DNA of 20,880 nt from Melioribacter sp. (GTDB taxonomy: Bacteria > Bacteroidota > Ignavibacteria > Ignavibacteriales > Melioribacteraceae): contig JAENZU010000005.1 in assembly GCA_016841125.1 (NCBI GenBank), forward strand, positions 1 through 20,880, written 5' to 3'. Shown here one piece after another: positions 7,696 to 14,763 of the stretch. Positions within the stretch are counted from its first letter, which is position 1, and every line of letters begins with the position of its first letter. Below the pieces are notes generated by a model. It was not told the DNA's origin. It saw only the letters and a program-made list of their open reading frames with translations, and made no database searches. The position numbers and the translations under genes were made by a program.

Positions 7696-8277
7696 CTATC
7701 TTTGCAGAACGGGTTTTAACTGTTCTCTCATTTTACTTGAAGCGTTGAACAAATATCTTTTAACAGTACCTTCGGCACAATTCATCATTTCTGCAATTTC
7801 TCTTATTTTATACTCTTGAAAATACTTAAGCGTAAATGCCAATTTCTGCTGAGGCGGAAGCTGCTGCAACGCTTCATTAATATGATCGGAAATATCAGCG
7901 CCCATCGCTTTTTCATCCGTTATCGAATCACCCTCCAAAATATCGGCGCCGGTTAATGAATCATCCGGATTATTTGTCAATTGCCTGTCAATCGATTCGT
8001 GAGCGTGTCTTTTTTTCTGTCTTTGATAAGTTATGCACACGTTAGTTGCAATTCTGTAAAGCCATGTTGAAAATTCGCTCCGGAACTGGAAATTTTTTAA
8101 GCCCTTATAAACGCGCAAAAAGACTTCCTGATAGATATCTTTTGCATCGTCTTCGTTATTCCTGAAGGAATACGCGATATTCAAAACGTGTCTATCGTAT
8201 CTGTACAACAGAAGTTCGAAGGCTGTCATATCTCCTCTTTGGGCTCTTTTAATTAAATCGTTATCTGTCGGTGCCAT
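7696..8277 (-). CDS. ECF-subfamily RNA polymerase sigma factor
   Basis: This 193-residue sigma-70 family protein is of ECF size. Region 2 spans about residues 20-95: AFELLLYRYDRHVLNIAYSF, then DDAKDIYQEVFLRVYKGL for core binding, and FSTWLYRIATNVCITYQRQK for -10 recognition. A polar linker (about 96-130) follows. Region 4 (about 131-190) has LQQLPPQQKLAFTLKYFQEY and the helix-turn-helix IREIAEMMNCAEGTVKRYLF for -35 recognition. It is first in an operon with a cognate membrane anti-sigma and two secreted solenoid proteins. A probable ECF promoter stands 24 bases upstream of the start, which suggests autoregulation. The stop codon is TAG. No strong Shine-Dalgarno is seen. The start fits the family (MAPTDNDLIKRAQRGD). 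Confidence 0.95.
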   Translation of the reverse strand: MAPTDNDLIKRAQRGDMTAFELLLYRYDRHVLNIAYSFRNNEDDAKDIYQEVFLRVYKGLKNFQFRSEFSTWLYRIATNVCITYQRQKKRHAHESIDRQLTNNPDDSLTGADILEGDSITDEKAMGADISDHINEALQQLPPQQKLAFTLKYFQEYKIREIAEMMNCAEGTVKRYLFNASSKMREQLKPVLQR

Positions 8278-8300
8278 AGCTTTATCAATTTTCTGAATAA

Positions 8301-8328
8301 TTAGACCAAGCAGCGGGAAAAAGGTTGT
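8301..8328 (-). promoter_or_regulatory. Probable ECF-type promoter of the sigma/anti-sigma/DUF4097 operon
   Basis: On the minus strand ACAACC (8323-8328) followed by TTTTTCCC is separated by 16 bases from GTCTAA (8301-8306). An AAC-containing -35 element with a pyrimidine tail and a GTC-type -10 at 16-bp spacing is the usual ECF layout. It lies just ahead of the sigma gene start (8277), giving a leader of about 15-20 bases. It is inferred by eye, and no second copy was found elsewhere in the window. Confidence 0.5.
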
Positions 8329-8401
8329 AATATGAAAAAGAAAAAAAATGAGGAATATTTTAAGTTAGGAAAAGCTAGAAAGAATGCCGGAGTAATAAGT
8401 A

Positions 8402-8965
8402 TTAAATTCTTCTCCAAATAATTTTATCCCCCTCTTTCACTTTATGTCTATCAACATATCCCGCTAATACCTCAACAACATATTTTGCAGGTTCGTCGGA
8501 AGCTAAGGATTTTCGTGAAAAGGGTTCCGTGTTTTTATGAATTGTAACTATTTTGCCATCAGCATTGACAAAAAGTATATCTAGAGAAATGAATGTATTC
8601 TCCATCCAAAATGATTGTATTTCCTCGTTCGGAAAAATAAAAAGCATTCCCTGAGTCTCTATCATATCTATGCGGAACATCAATCCTTCCATTCTGCTCG
8701 CATCATCTTCGGCAATTTCAATCTCTATTTGAGATATATATTCCCCTTCTGCTGAGTTGAATGTAAGTTCTCCCTGTTTAGAAAATTTGATCGCACTCAT
8801 ATTTTTAAGCTGATTGTTATTTGATGATTTTTCATTCACCCCGGAAGTTAGAAAATAGATCAAAAAAGCTGCGGCTAATAACACGATAATTCCGCCAAAA
8901 ATTTTTGTTCCGTTTGATCTGCTATTGGTTTTTTTATTTTGTTTTTTAGATTTCTTTTGAGACAT
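8402..8965 (-). CDS. Membrane-anchored DUF192 protein
   Basis: This 187-residue protein has a lysine-rich cytoplasmic tail (1-20), one TM helix at about 22-41 (IFGGIIVLLAAAFLIYFL) and an extracytoplasmic DUF192 domain (about 68-187). The domain shows the family signatures RMEGLMFR, GMLFIFPNEE, SFWMENTFISLDILFVNADG and AKYVVEVLAGYVDRHKVKEG. DUF192 proteins are small beta-fold exported proteins of unknown biochemical function, and the length and motif order here are typical. It ends 124 bases before the sigma gene, which has its own probable promoter, so it is probably a separate transcript. It is divergent from the hydrolase gene at 9020 across a 54-base AT-rich gap that must hold both promoters. 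No lipobox is present. Confidence 0.9.
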   Translation of the reverse strand: MSQKKSKKQNKKTNSRSNGTKIFGGIIVLLAAAFLIYFLTSGVNEKSSNNNQLKNMSAIKFSKQGELTFNSAEGEYISQIEIEIAEDDASRMEGLMFRIDMIETQGMLFIFPNEEIQSFWMENTFISLDILFVNADGKIVTIHKNTEPFSRKSLASDEPAKYVVEVLAGYVDRHKVKEGDKIIWRRI

Positions 8966-9019
8966 AGTTAAAATTTATTATTAGTTTGTTTTATCATTCA
9001 AAAAATCATTAAAAAAATT

Positions 9020-9874
9020 ATGCAAAGCAAGATTATTGAAAGAGACCCGCTTCAATTAAAATCAACTCAAATTAAGATGATCAAAAGCGGCTGGGGAAGT
9101 TCATCCGTTGATGATGTGACAATTGAGAAGATCACATATGACTCCGGCGGATTGAATGTAAAAGGCTATATCGCCTATCCAAATGATGAAAGCAAAAAAT
9201 ACCCTTGTGTTATTTGGTGTAGAGGTGGTATCGGGAATGCCGGCGCTATTGATGCATTCAATGCACAGGGGATCTTCGGTCAGCTAGCAAGCTGGGGTTA
9301 TGTAGTATTCTCAACTCAATACCGCGGAAATGCCGGAGGCGATGGTAAAGATCAATTCGGCGGTGAAGACATAAATGATGTTTTAAACTTAATTCCTCTT
9401 GCGGAAGAAATCCCGCAAGCCAATACTGATATCTGGGGAATTGAAGGCTGGAGCCGCGGCGGGATGATGACTTATTTGACACTCACCAAAACCGATATTT
9501 TCAAAGCGGCAGTAGTTACCGGCGGAATTGCAAATTTGAGATGCTCTTCGGATGAAAGCAGGTTCATGCGCAAACTTTATCAAGTTACAATGGGTGAATA
9601 CGGCAGCGGAGATTTCAACTCGCGATGTGAATCCCGCTCGATAATAAATTTTGCGGATAAACTCCCGAAATCTACCCCCATTCTTTTAATGCACGGAACA
9701 GCAGACAACCGTGTGTTTCCTCACGATTCGCTCGATCTCTCATTTAAACTTCTGGAATATGAAATTCCTTTCAGACTTTTAATGCTCGAAAATGGAGATC
9801 ACTTTTTGAAAGCTCACAGAAAAGAAGTTGATGCAAATAGAAAAATGTGGTTTGAGAAATATCTTAAAAATTAA
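9020..9874 (+). CDS. Alpha/beta hydrolase, prolyl oligopeptidase-like (S9) / dienelactone hydrolase fold
   Basis: This 284-residue hydrolase has the core of the S9 peptidase / DLH superfamily without the beta-propeller. The nucleophile elbow is GWSRGG with Ser145, the acid is probably Asp229 in HGTADNRV, and the base is His261 in NGDHFL. An oxyanion-type segment WCRGGIGNAG lies at 66-75. No signal peptide is seen, so it should act in the cytoplasm as a serine peptidase or esterase; the substrate cannot be told. The protein begins with MQSKIIERDPLQLKSTQIKM and then a beta-strand region VTIEKITYDSGGLNVKGYIA, the usual entry to this domain. No Shine-Dalgarno is seen before the ATG. It converges on the YgiT-type gene with an 18-base gap and no clear terminator. 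Confidence 0.88.
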   Translation: MQSKIIERDPLQLKSTQIKMIKSGWGSSSVDDVTIEKITYDSGGLNVKGYIAYPNDESKKYPCVIWCRGGIGNAGAIDAFNAQGIFGQLASWGYVVFSTQYRGNAGGDGKDQFGGEDINDVLNLIPLAEEIPQANTDIWGIEGWSRGGMMTYLTLTKTDIFKAAVVTGGIANLRCSSDESRFMRKLYQVTMGEYGSGDFNSRCESRSIINFADKLPKSTPILLMHGTADNRVFPHDSLDLSFKLLEYEIPFRLLMLENGDHFLKAHRKEVDANRKMWFEKYLKN

Positions 9875-9892
9875 GATGCTAAAGAGTAAGAG

Positions 9893-10144
9893 TCAAAATT
9901 GACAACCATCAATTCCTGGTTCTTGTTTTTTACTCTTTGAATCATTCACCCTTTCTTCAAGAATGGCGGATGTCTCATCATCAATCCACTCATCCGAGCA
10001 ATGATCGCAAACCAACGCCGGAACGTTGCGGACAACTAAAACTCCTGAACCGTAATCAACAGTAAAAGTGGTTTTTGATTTCGATACCATTCCACCGCAA
10101 ATTGGGCAGACTGAACTTTTAGTTATATTTTTATTTGTTTTCAT
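9893..10144 (-). CDS. YgiT-type zinc-finger protein (antitoxin-like)
   Basis: This 83-residue protein has the YgiT/MqsA N-terminal zinc-finger pattern: C13-P-I-C16 and C46-D-H-C49, with GVLVVRNVPALVC before the second pair. It lacks the C-terminal helix-turn-helix of full MqsA, so DNA binding is not evident. Such short YgiT-type proteins usually stand beside a DUF4258 protein in a toxin-antitoxin-like pair, and a DUF4258 gene lies directly upstream. The intended DUF4258 stop (10153-10155) is only eight bases from this ATG, as in an operon. The N-terminal MKTNKNITKS is lysine-rich. Antitoxin function is inferred from the pairing, not shown. Confidence 0.8.
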   Translation of the reverse strand: MKTNKNITKSSVCPICGGMVSKSKTTFTVDYGSGVLVVRNVPALVCDHCSDEWIDDETSAILEERVNDSKSKKQEPGIDGCQF

Positions 10145-10152
10145 CTATTTGA

Positions 10153-10430
10153 TTAATTAGACTCATAACATGTTATAAAATAAGTTGTGTTATTTTCTAA
10201 ATCAATTCCAATAACAACATGAAGGTTTCTGTGAAGTCTTCTCCCTCAATCAAAAAACTCGGAAAAGGTTTATCATCTCTATAATTTTTAATTATTTTTC
10301 CATTTAAGATGGTTTCCAAAACCTCATGTCGTTTTATATCTCGCTCAAACATTCTTTGAAGAGCATGTTTTCTCCAAATAATTTTGGAGTTACTTACAAG
10401 GGAATTTATATCTTTTGGTATTTGTTCCAT
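10153..10430 (-). pseudogene. DUF4258 toxin-like gene with C-terminal frameshift
   Basis: The first 69 codons give a clear DUF4258 protein (IIWRKHALQRMFERDIKRHE, LETILNGKIIKNYRDDKPFP, FLIEGEDFTET). The frame then runs into MLLLELI and stops at 10197-10199. In the -1 frame from about 10221-10228 the expected family ending appears, LHVVIGIDLENNTTYFITCY followed by ESN and TAA (10153-10155). Restoring one missing base gives a 92-residue protein of normal length, ending eight bases before the YgiT start. No canonical slippery heptamer or following stem is evident, so a one-base deletion or assembly error is more likely than programmed frameshifting. The gene order (toxin first, zinc-finger partner second) is as in mqsR-mqsA-like loci. 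The truncated 77-residue product lacks the last conserved strand. Confidence 0.82.
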
Positions 10431-10509
10431 TTACATAAAAAGATTTCTAAAAAAATAAGTTTTGAAATAAGTAAATTCAAATAAAATTAAGAATTTATTA
10501 GGAGGAAGT

Positions 10510-10977
10510 ATGCCGACAAAATACTGGCTTGTAAAATCTGAGCCTGATGTTTATTCAATTGATGATCTGAAAAAGGATAAGAAGACGTATTGGGATGGCG
10601 TCCGTAATTATCAAGCGCGAAACTTCATGCGCGACGAAATGAAGAAGGGAGATCAAGTTTTATTTTACCACAGCAATGCAGACCCCAATGCAGTTGTCGG
10701 TGTATGCGAAGTAGTAAAAGAAGGTTACCCCGATTTTACGGCTTTCGATCCCGACGACAAACATTACGATCCCAAGAGTAAAAAAGATGAACCCACGTGG
10801 ATAATGGTAGATCTGAAGTTTGTAAAAACGTTTAATGCGCCTGTTACACTTACTGAAATTAAAGAGAACAAAAAACTGCAGAATATGAAGCTGGTGCAGC
10901 GTGGTAACAGATTGTCCGTGATGCCCGTTACCAAAAATGAGTTTAACGAGATCGTAAAAATGGCGGAGAGAAAATAA
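10510..10977 (+). CDS. EVE domain-containing protein (PUA-like fold)
   Basis: This 155-residue single-domain protein has typical EVE family motifs: YWLVKSEPDVYSIDDL at residues 5-20, WDGVRNYQARNFMRDEMKKG with DQVLFYHSN at 29-55, VVGVCEVVKEGYPD at 62-75, and LVQRGNRLSVMPVTKNEFNE near the C-terminus. EVE domains share the PUA/YTH-like fold and are proposed to bind modified bases in nucleic acid. They are homologous to thymocyte nuclear protein 1. A strong AGGAGG (10500-10505) precedes the ATG. It is the first gene of an apparent plus-strand operon, 17 bases ahead of the photolyase-related gene, which suggests a role in nucleic-acid maintenance. It is divergent from the DUF4258/YgiT pair. Confidence 0.93.
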   Translation: MPTKYWLVKSEPDVYSIDDLKKDKKTYWDGVRNYQARNFMRDEMKKGDQVLFYHSNADPNAVVGVCEVVKEGYPDFTAFDPDDKHYDPKSKKDEPTWIMVDLKFVKTFNAPVTLTEIKENKKLQNMKLVQRGNRLSVMPVTKNEFNEIVKMAERK

Positions 10978-10994
10978 TTCTCAAAAAATTTAGC

Positions 10995-12485
10995 ATGACT
11001 GAAAAAACAATAATATTCCCGCACCAGCTTTTTAAAGATCACCCGGCGGTTAAAAAAGGCAGAGCCATTATGCTTGTCGAGCATCCTCTTTTTTTCGGTG
11101 ATCATTACTACCCGCTTAAATTTCACAAGCGTAAGCTGGTTTATCTTCGTGCCGCAATGAAAACCTATCAACATTATTTGCATGATAAAAAACTTAAAGT
11201 ACATTACGTTGATTACTCAGACATTTCAGCAAACAAAAATGATTTCCACAATCTTTTGAAAAGCAAAGGGATCTCAAAACTTCACTATGCTGAAACCGTA
11301 GATTTTCTTCTCGAGAAAAGATTAAAGCGTTCATCTGAAAAACTCGGTTTTGAATTGATAAAATATGAAAGTCCCAATTTTATGAACTCAGAAGAAGAAT
11401 TGCGCGAATACTTCGATGAGAAGAAGAGTTATTTTCTAACTAAGTTCTACATTCATCAAAGAAAGAAGTTTGATATACTGATTGAGGACGGCTCGCCTGT
11501 GGGAGGCAAATGGAGTCTTGATGCAGAGAACAGAAAAAAACTTCCGAAAAATTTTTCTGTTCCAAAACTTGAGCTGCCAGCACGAAACGAAATTATTGAA
11601 GAAGCAAAAAAGTATGTTGAAAAGAATTTTCCGGGAAACCCCGGCAGTATTGAAGGAAACTACTTTCCACTCGATTACGTCTCATCACAAAAGTGGCTTG
11701 ACAAATTCCTGCACGATAGATTTAAAAACTATGGTAATTTTCAAGATGCAATTGTAAAAGATGAATCTTATCTCTTCCATTCGCTGCTGACTCCAATGCT
11801 GAATATCGGATTGCTCTCGCCAAAACAGATAATTGATCGAACGCTTGAATATACTGAGGTTAATCCAGTTCCGCTGAATTCTTTGGAAGGATTTATCCGT
11901 CAGATACTAGGCTGGCGAGAATTCATTAGAGGTATCTACATATTCGACGGGAACGAACAGCGGACATCGAATTTTTTTGAAGCTGAAAACAAACTGCCGA
12001 AAAGTTTTTATACCGGCACAACCGGTATAGAACCGATCGATCACACAATACACAAACTTTTAGATACCGGCTACAATCATCACATTGAGCGATTAATGCT
12101 GCTCGGAAATTTTATGATGCTGTGTGAGATTCATCCGACGGAAGTTTACAACTGGTTTATGGAAATGTACATCGACGCTTACGATTGGGTGATGGTGCCC
12201 AATGTTTACGGGATGAGTCAATTTGCAGACGCCGGACTGATGAGCACCAAGCCCTACATCAGCTCATCAAATTACGTTTTAAAGATGAGCGACTATCCGA
12301 AAGGTGAGTGGTGCAAAGTTTGGGACGGACTCTTCTGGCGATTCATCAATAAACATAAGGGCTTTTTCAATTCAAATCCCCGAACGGTTTTTATGAGCAG
12401 ACTTCTTAAAAAAATGGACGCATCAAAATTAAAAGAGCATCAAAAAGTTGCTGATGATTATTTGAAAAAACTATTTAAGGCTTGA
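10995..12485 (+). CDS. Photolyase/cryptochrome-related protein (DPRP / FeS-BCP family) without the cluster cysteines
   Basis: The 496 residues match the deoxyribodipyrimidine photolyase-related family: IIFPHQLFKDHP at residues 6-17, LVEHPLFFGDHYYPLKFHKR at 27-46, EGFIRQILGWREFIRG at 298-313, HHIERLMLLGNFMML at 362-376, and WVMVPNVYGMSQFADAG with KPYISSSNYVLKMSDYPKG at 398-437. These enzymes bind FAD and, in characterised (6-4) members such as Agrobacterium PhrB, a [4Fe-4S] cluster held by four cysteines. Only two cysteines exist here, C377 and C440. The region that normally holds C-x-x-C and a third Cys is shortened to SDYPKGEWCKVWDGLFW, and the TGMxC cysteine is replaced (TGIEP, 343-347). 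So the cluster is probably absent. The gene is 17 bases from EVE and directly coupled to the class II photolyase that follows. Confidence 0.88.
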   Translation: MTEKTIIFPHQLFKDHPAVKKGRAIMLVEHPLFFGDHYYPLKFHKRKLVYLRAAMKTYQHYLHDKKLKVHYVDYSDISANKNDFHNLLKSKGISKLHYAETVDFLLEKRLKRSSEKLGFELIKYESPNFMNSEEELREYFDEKKSYFLTKFYIHQRKKFDILIEDGSPVGGKWSLDAENRKKLPKNFSVPKLELPARNEIIEEAKKYVEKNFPGNPGSIEGNYFPLDYVSSQKWLDKFLHDRFKNYGNFQDAIVKDESYLFHSLLTPMLNIGLLSPKQIIDRTLEYTEVNPVPLNSLEGFIRQILGWREFIRGIYIFDGNEQRTSNFFEAENKLPKSFYTGTTGIEPIDHTIHKLLDTGYNHHIERLMLLGNFMMLCEIHPTEVYNWFMEMYIDAYDWVMVPNVYGMSQFADAGLMSTKPYISSSNYVLKMSDYPKGEWCKVWDGLFWRFINKHKGFFNSNPRTVFMSRLLKKMDASKLKEHQKVADDYLKKLFKA

Positions 12486-12488
12486 GTG

Positions 12489-13829
12489 ATGAATGAGAAA
12501 AGAGTTTTACTACTTCAAAAAGGAGAAGAAGGAATTGGACCCGTTGTTTACTGGATGCAGCGAGATCAGAGAGTAAAAGACAATTGGGCGCTAATCCGCG
12601 CACAAAACCGGGCGATAGAAAAAAATGTTCCGCTGATTGTAATATTCTGCCTGGTGCAGGATTTTTTAGAAGCAACAATACGCCAGTATGGATTTATGCT
12701 CAAAGGACTCACTCAAGTTGAAGCTGATTTGAAAGAATTGAACATTCCGTTTTATATGCTTTCTGGTAAGCCCGAAAAGGAGATTCCCAAATTTATAAAG
12801 AATGTTCATGCGGCTGAGCTAATTGCTGATTTTAATCCTGTAAAAATAGTACGCTACTGGAAAAAAAATGTGGCTGCTAAAATTAATATTCCATTTTATC
12901 AGGTTGATGCACACAATATTGTTCCCTGCTGGGTTGCTTCCGATAAAACAGAATATGCCGCTTACACAATCAGACCTAAAATTCATAAGGCTTTGCCGGA
13001 GTTTCTGGATGATTTTCCGAAACTTAAAAAAATGAAAGATCATAAATTTGCATTTGCACAATTCGATTATGATAAATCTGTTAAATCATTAAAAATAAAT
13101 TTCGATATTGAAGAAGTTAACTGGCTTGAACCCGAAGAGGCTGCCGCTCATAAAATGCTTCAGAAATTTATTAATGATAAATTAGATTCTTACGATGATG
13201 AGCGAAACGATCCGAATGCAGAAGCCTTATCAAATCTCTCGCCATATTTGCACTTTGGTCAAATCTCGCCTCAGCGGATCGCGCTGGAAGTGCAGAACAG
13301 TGATGCAAAGAAAGAATCGAAAGAGGCTTATTTGGAAGAGCTGATTGTACGTCGTGAACTCTCGGATAATTTCTGCTACTACAATAAAAATTATGATTCA
13401 TTCGACGGATTTCACGATTGGGCGAAGAAAACTTTAAATGAACACAGAGATGATGAGCGGGAATATATCTATTCGAAAAAGGATTTTGAATCTGCCGAAA
13501 CCCACGATGATCTTTGGAATGCCGCGCAAATTGAAATGATGCAAACCGGAAAAATGCACGGATATATGAGAATGTATTGGGCTAAAAAAATTTTGGAGTG
13601 GACAAAATCACCTGAGGATGCTTTAGAAATAGGCATCTACTTAAATGATAAATATGAACTCGACGGCAGAGATCCGAACGGATATGTGGGTGTGGCTTGG
13701 TCCATCGGCGGTGTGCATGATAGAGCGTGGACTGAGCGACCGGTATTCGGGAAAATCCGTTTTATGAATTATAACGGATGCAAAAGGAAGTTTGATGTAA
13801 AGAGTTATATAAATAAATGGGCAGATTAG
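12489..13829 (+). CDS. Class II CPD photolyase (deoxyribodipyrimidine photolyase)
   Basis: This enzyme uses blue light and FADH- to split cyclobutane pyrimidine dimers. It has 446 residues from the ATG at 12489; a GTG at 12486 directly after the previous stop is an alternative start. Class II landmarks are visible: VVYWMQRDQRVKDNWAL near residue 20, VDAHNIVPCWVASDKTEYAA at about 139-158, LHFGQISPQRIALEV in the middle, and the FAD/DNA-binding C-terminal part with GKMHGYMRMYWAKKILEW, ELDGRDPNGYVGVAWSIGG and HDRAWTERPVFGKIRFM. The class I and DASH motif sets are absent. The gene begins 0-3 bases after the preceding photolyase-related stop, so translation is probably coupled. About 95 bases of unremarkable AT-rich DNA follow before the convergent SRPBCC gene. 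Confidence 0.96.
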   Translation: MNEKRVLLLQKGEEGIGPVVYWMQRDQRVKDNWALIRAQNRAIEKNVPLIVIFCLVQDFLEATIRQYGFMLKGLTQVEADLKELNIPFYMLSGKPEKEIPKFIKNVHAAELIADFNPVKIVRYWKKNVAAKINIPFYQVDAHNIVPCWVASDKTEYAAYTIRPKIHKALPEFLDDFPKLKKMKDHKFAFAQFDYDKSVKSLKINFDIEEVNWLEPEEAAAHKMLQKFINDKLDSYDDERNDPNAEALSNLSPYLHFGQISPQRIALEVQNSDAKKESKEAYLEELIVRRELSDNFCYYNKNYDSFDGFHDWAKKTLNEHRDDEREYIYSKKDFESAETHDDLWNAAQIEMMQTGKMHGYMRMYWAKKILEWTKSPEDALEIGIYLNDKYELDGRDPNGYVGVAWSIGGVHDRAWTERPVFGKIRFMNYNGCKRKFDVKSYINKWAD

Positions 13830-13924
13830 AAATAGCCAATCGCGTGCTGTTGAATTACCCCAAACTAAATTATGTAATGAGGTAATAATTTTTCAGTATC
13901 TCATTTTCCTAATAAGGACTGCTA

Positions 13925-14491
13925 TTATCTAACTGGCAATACGGCGTATTCTGAATAATCAGGCGGATCATTCCAATCAATTGGACCTTTATCAAAATAA
14001 TATTTTAGCCGTGCTAGCACAACTTTACCCCACGCACTTTCAAAGTATTGATAACATTTATCCCATTCTTCTCCGTATCCCCAGCCTGACTGAATAAAAG
14101 TAAGTTTAGATTTAGCATCATCAATTTTTTCGAAATATATTAGAACTATTGTTTTCTGATTAGCTCTGATATTTGGGAATGAGGGAGGGGATCCCCAGGT
14201 AAATGAAAGCATTTTATTTTTTTGATGCGAAATTAAAATTTCATCTTCTGCACCTCTTGATCCTTCGGGTGCCTCTGGGAAAAAGTAAATATGGTAATCG
14301 CCCAATAGATTAATGTTGATATCGCAGTCCGGCGCAAAAAAAGATTTAACCCCATCGGCAGTAGTCCATGCATTATCTACTGTTTCAACCGGTGCGTTTA
14401 ATTCCGTTTCAAAAATTAGACGTCGGTTTTCCTGTGCATTCATAATTATTCCCCCAAATAAAATTAGCGCAAGTAAATATTTAACTTTCAT
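13925..14491 (-). CDS. Exported SRPBCC/AHSA1-like protein
   Basis: This 188-residue protein has a Sec signal peptide (1-19, KYLLALILFGGIIMNA) followed by a START/Bet v 1-like SRPBCC domain of the AHSA1 type. Visible motifs are LIFETELNAPVETVDNAWTT, GVKSFFAPDCDININLLGDY, MLSFTWGSPP, and KLTFIQSGWGYGEEWDKCYQ with YFESAWGKVVLARLK. Most AHSA1-like proteins are cytoplasmic; here the signal peptide places it in the periplasm, where it may bind a hydrophobic ligand. A GAGG site lies just ahead of the ATG. It starts 17 bases after the last codon of the broken sorting domain of the upstream protease (14509), so the two were probably one operon. The ligand is unknown. Confidence 0.78.
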   Translation of the reverse strand: MKVKYLLALILFGGIIMNAQENRRLIFETELNAPVETVDNAWTTADGVKSFFAPDCDININLLGDYHIYFFPEAPEGSRGAEDEILISHQKNKMLSFTWGSPPSFPNIRANQKTIVLIYFEKIDDAKSKLTFIQSGWGYGEEWDKCYQYFESAWGKVVLARLKYYFDKGPIDWNDPPDYSEYAVLPVR

Positions 14492-14508
14492 ATTAACCTC
14501 ATTGAAGA

Positions 14509-14763
14509 TTAACGAAGTAAGATCATCTTTTTTGTATTTGATTAACTGCCGTAACTTAGCTGATAAAAATAAACTCCGCTCGGAAGATTCCCGGCATCAA
14601 ATTCAATTTCGTAACTGCCAGAATTTAACGGCTCATTAATCAGCACGCGAACCTCCCTGCCAAGCAAATCAAACAATTTCATTACTGCATTTGAATTTAC
14701 TTGCGATGTCTGCGGAATTGCAAATTTAATTTTAGTTGACGGATTAAACGGATTCGGATAATT
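14509..14763 (-). pseudogene. Severed T9SS C-terminal sorting domain of the S8 protease
   Basis: Directly after the protease stop (TAG, 14764-14766) the same frame continues with NYPNPFNPSTKIKFAIPQTS, then VMKLFDLLGREVRVL and LPSGVYFYQLSYGS, a TAA at 14542-14544, and SNTKKMILLR with the final TAA at 14509-14511. This is a complete type A sorting domain of the type IX secretion system. The family normally reads LEQNYPNPFNPST, so the TAG replaces the expected Gln, a single C-to-T change. The second stop sits in the last loop, just before TKKMILL. Neither stop breaks the frame. As it stands, the protease would reach the periplasm but not be exported or anchored by T9SS. Confidence 0.88.

Noticed and set aside
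8332..8421. Small lysine-rich plus-strand reading frame of 29 codons starting MKKKKNEEYF.
   Set aside because: It overlaps the sigma-gene promoter and the end of the DUF192 gene antisense, is low-complexity, has no ribosome site and no recognisable family.
10197..10240. Programmed ribosomal frameshift in the DUF4258 gene.
   Set aside because: No X-XXY-YYZ slippery heptamer, internal Shine-Dalgarno or following stem is evident at the frame switch. A one-base deletion is simpler.
14313..14639. Plus-strand frame of 108 codons opposite the SRPBCC gene and sorting domain.
   Set aside because: It is antisense to clear coding sequence, and its composition shows no protein-family features.
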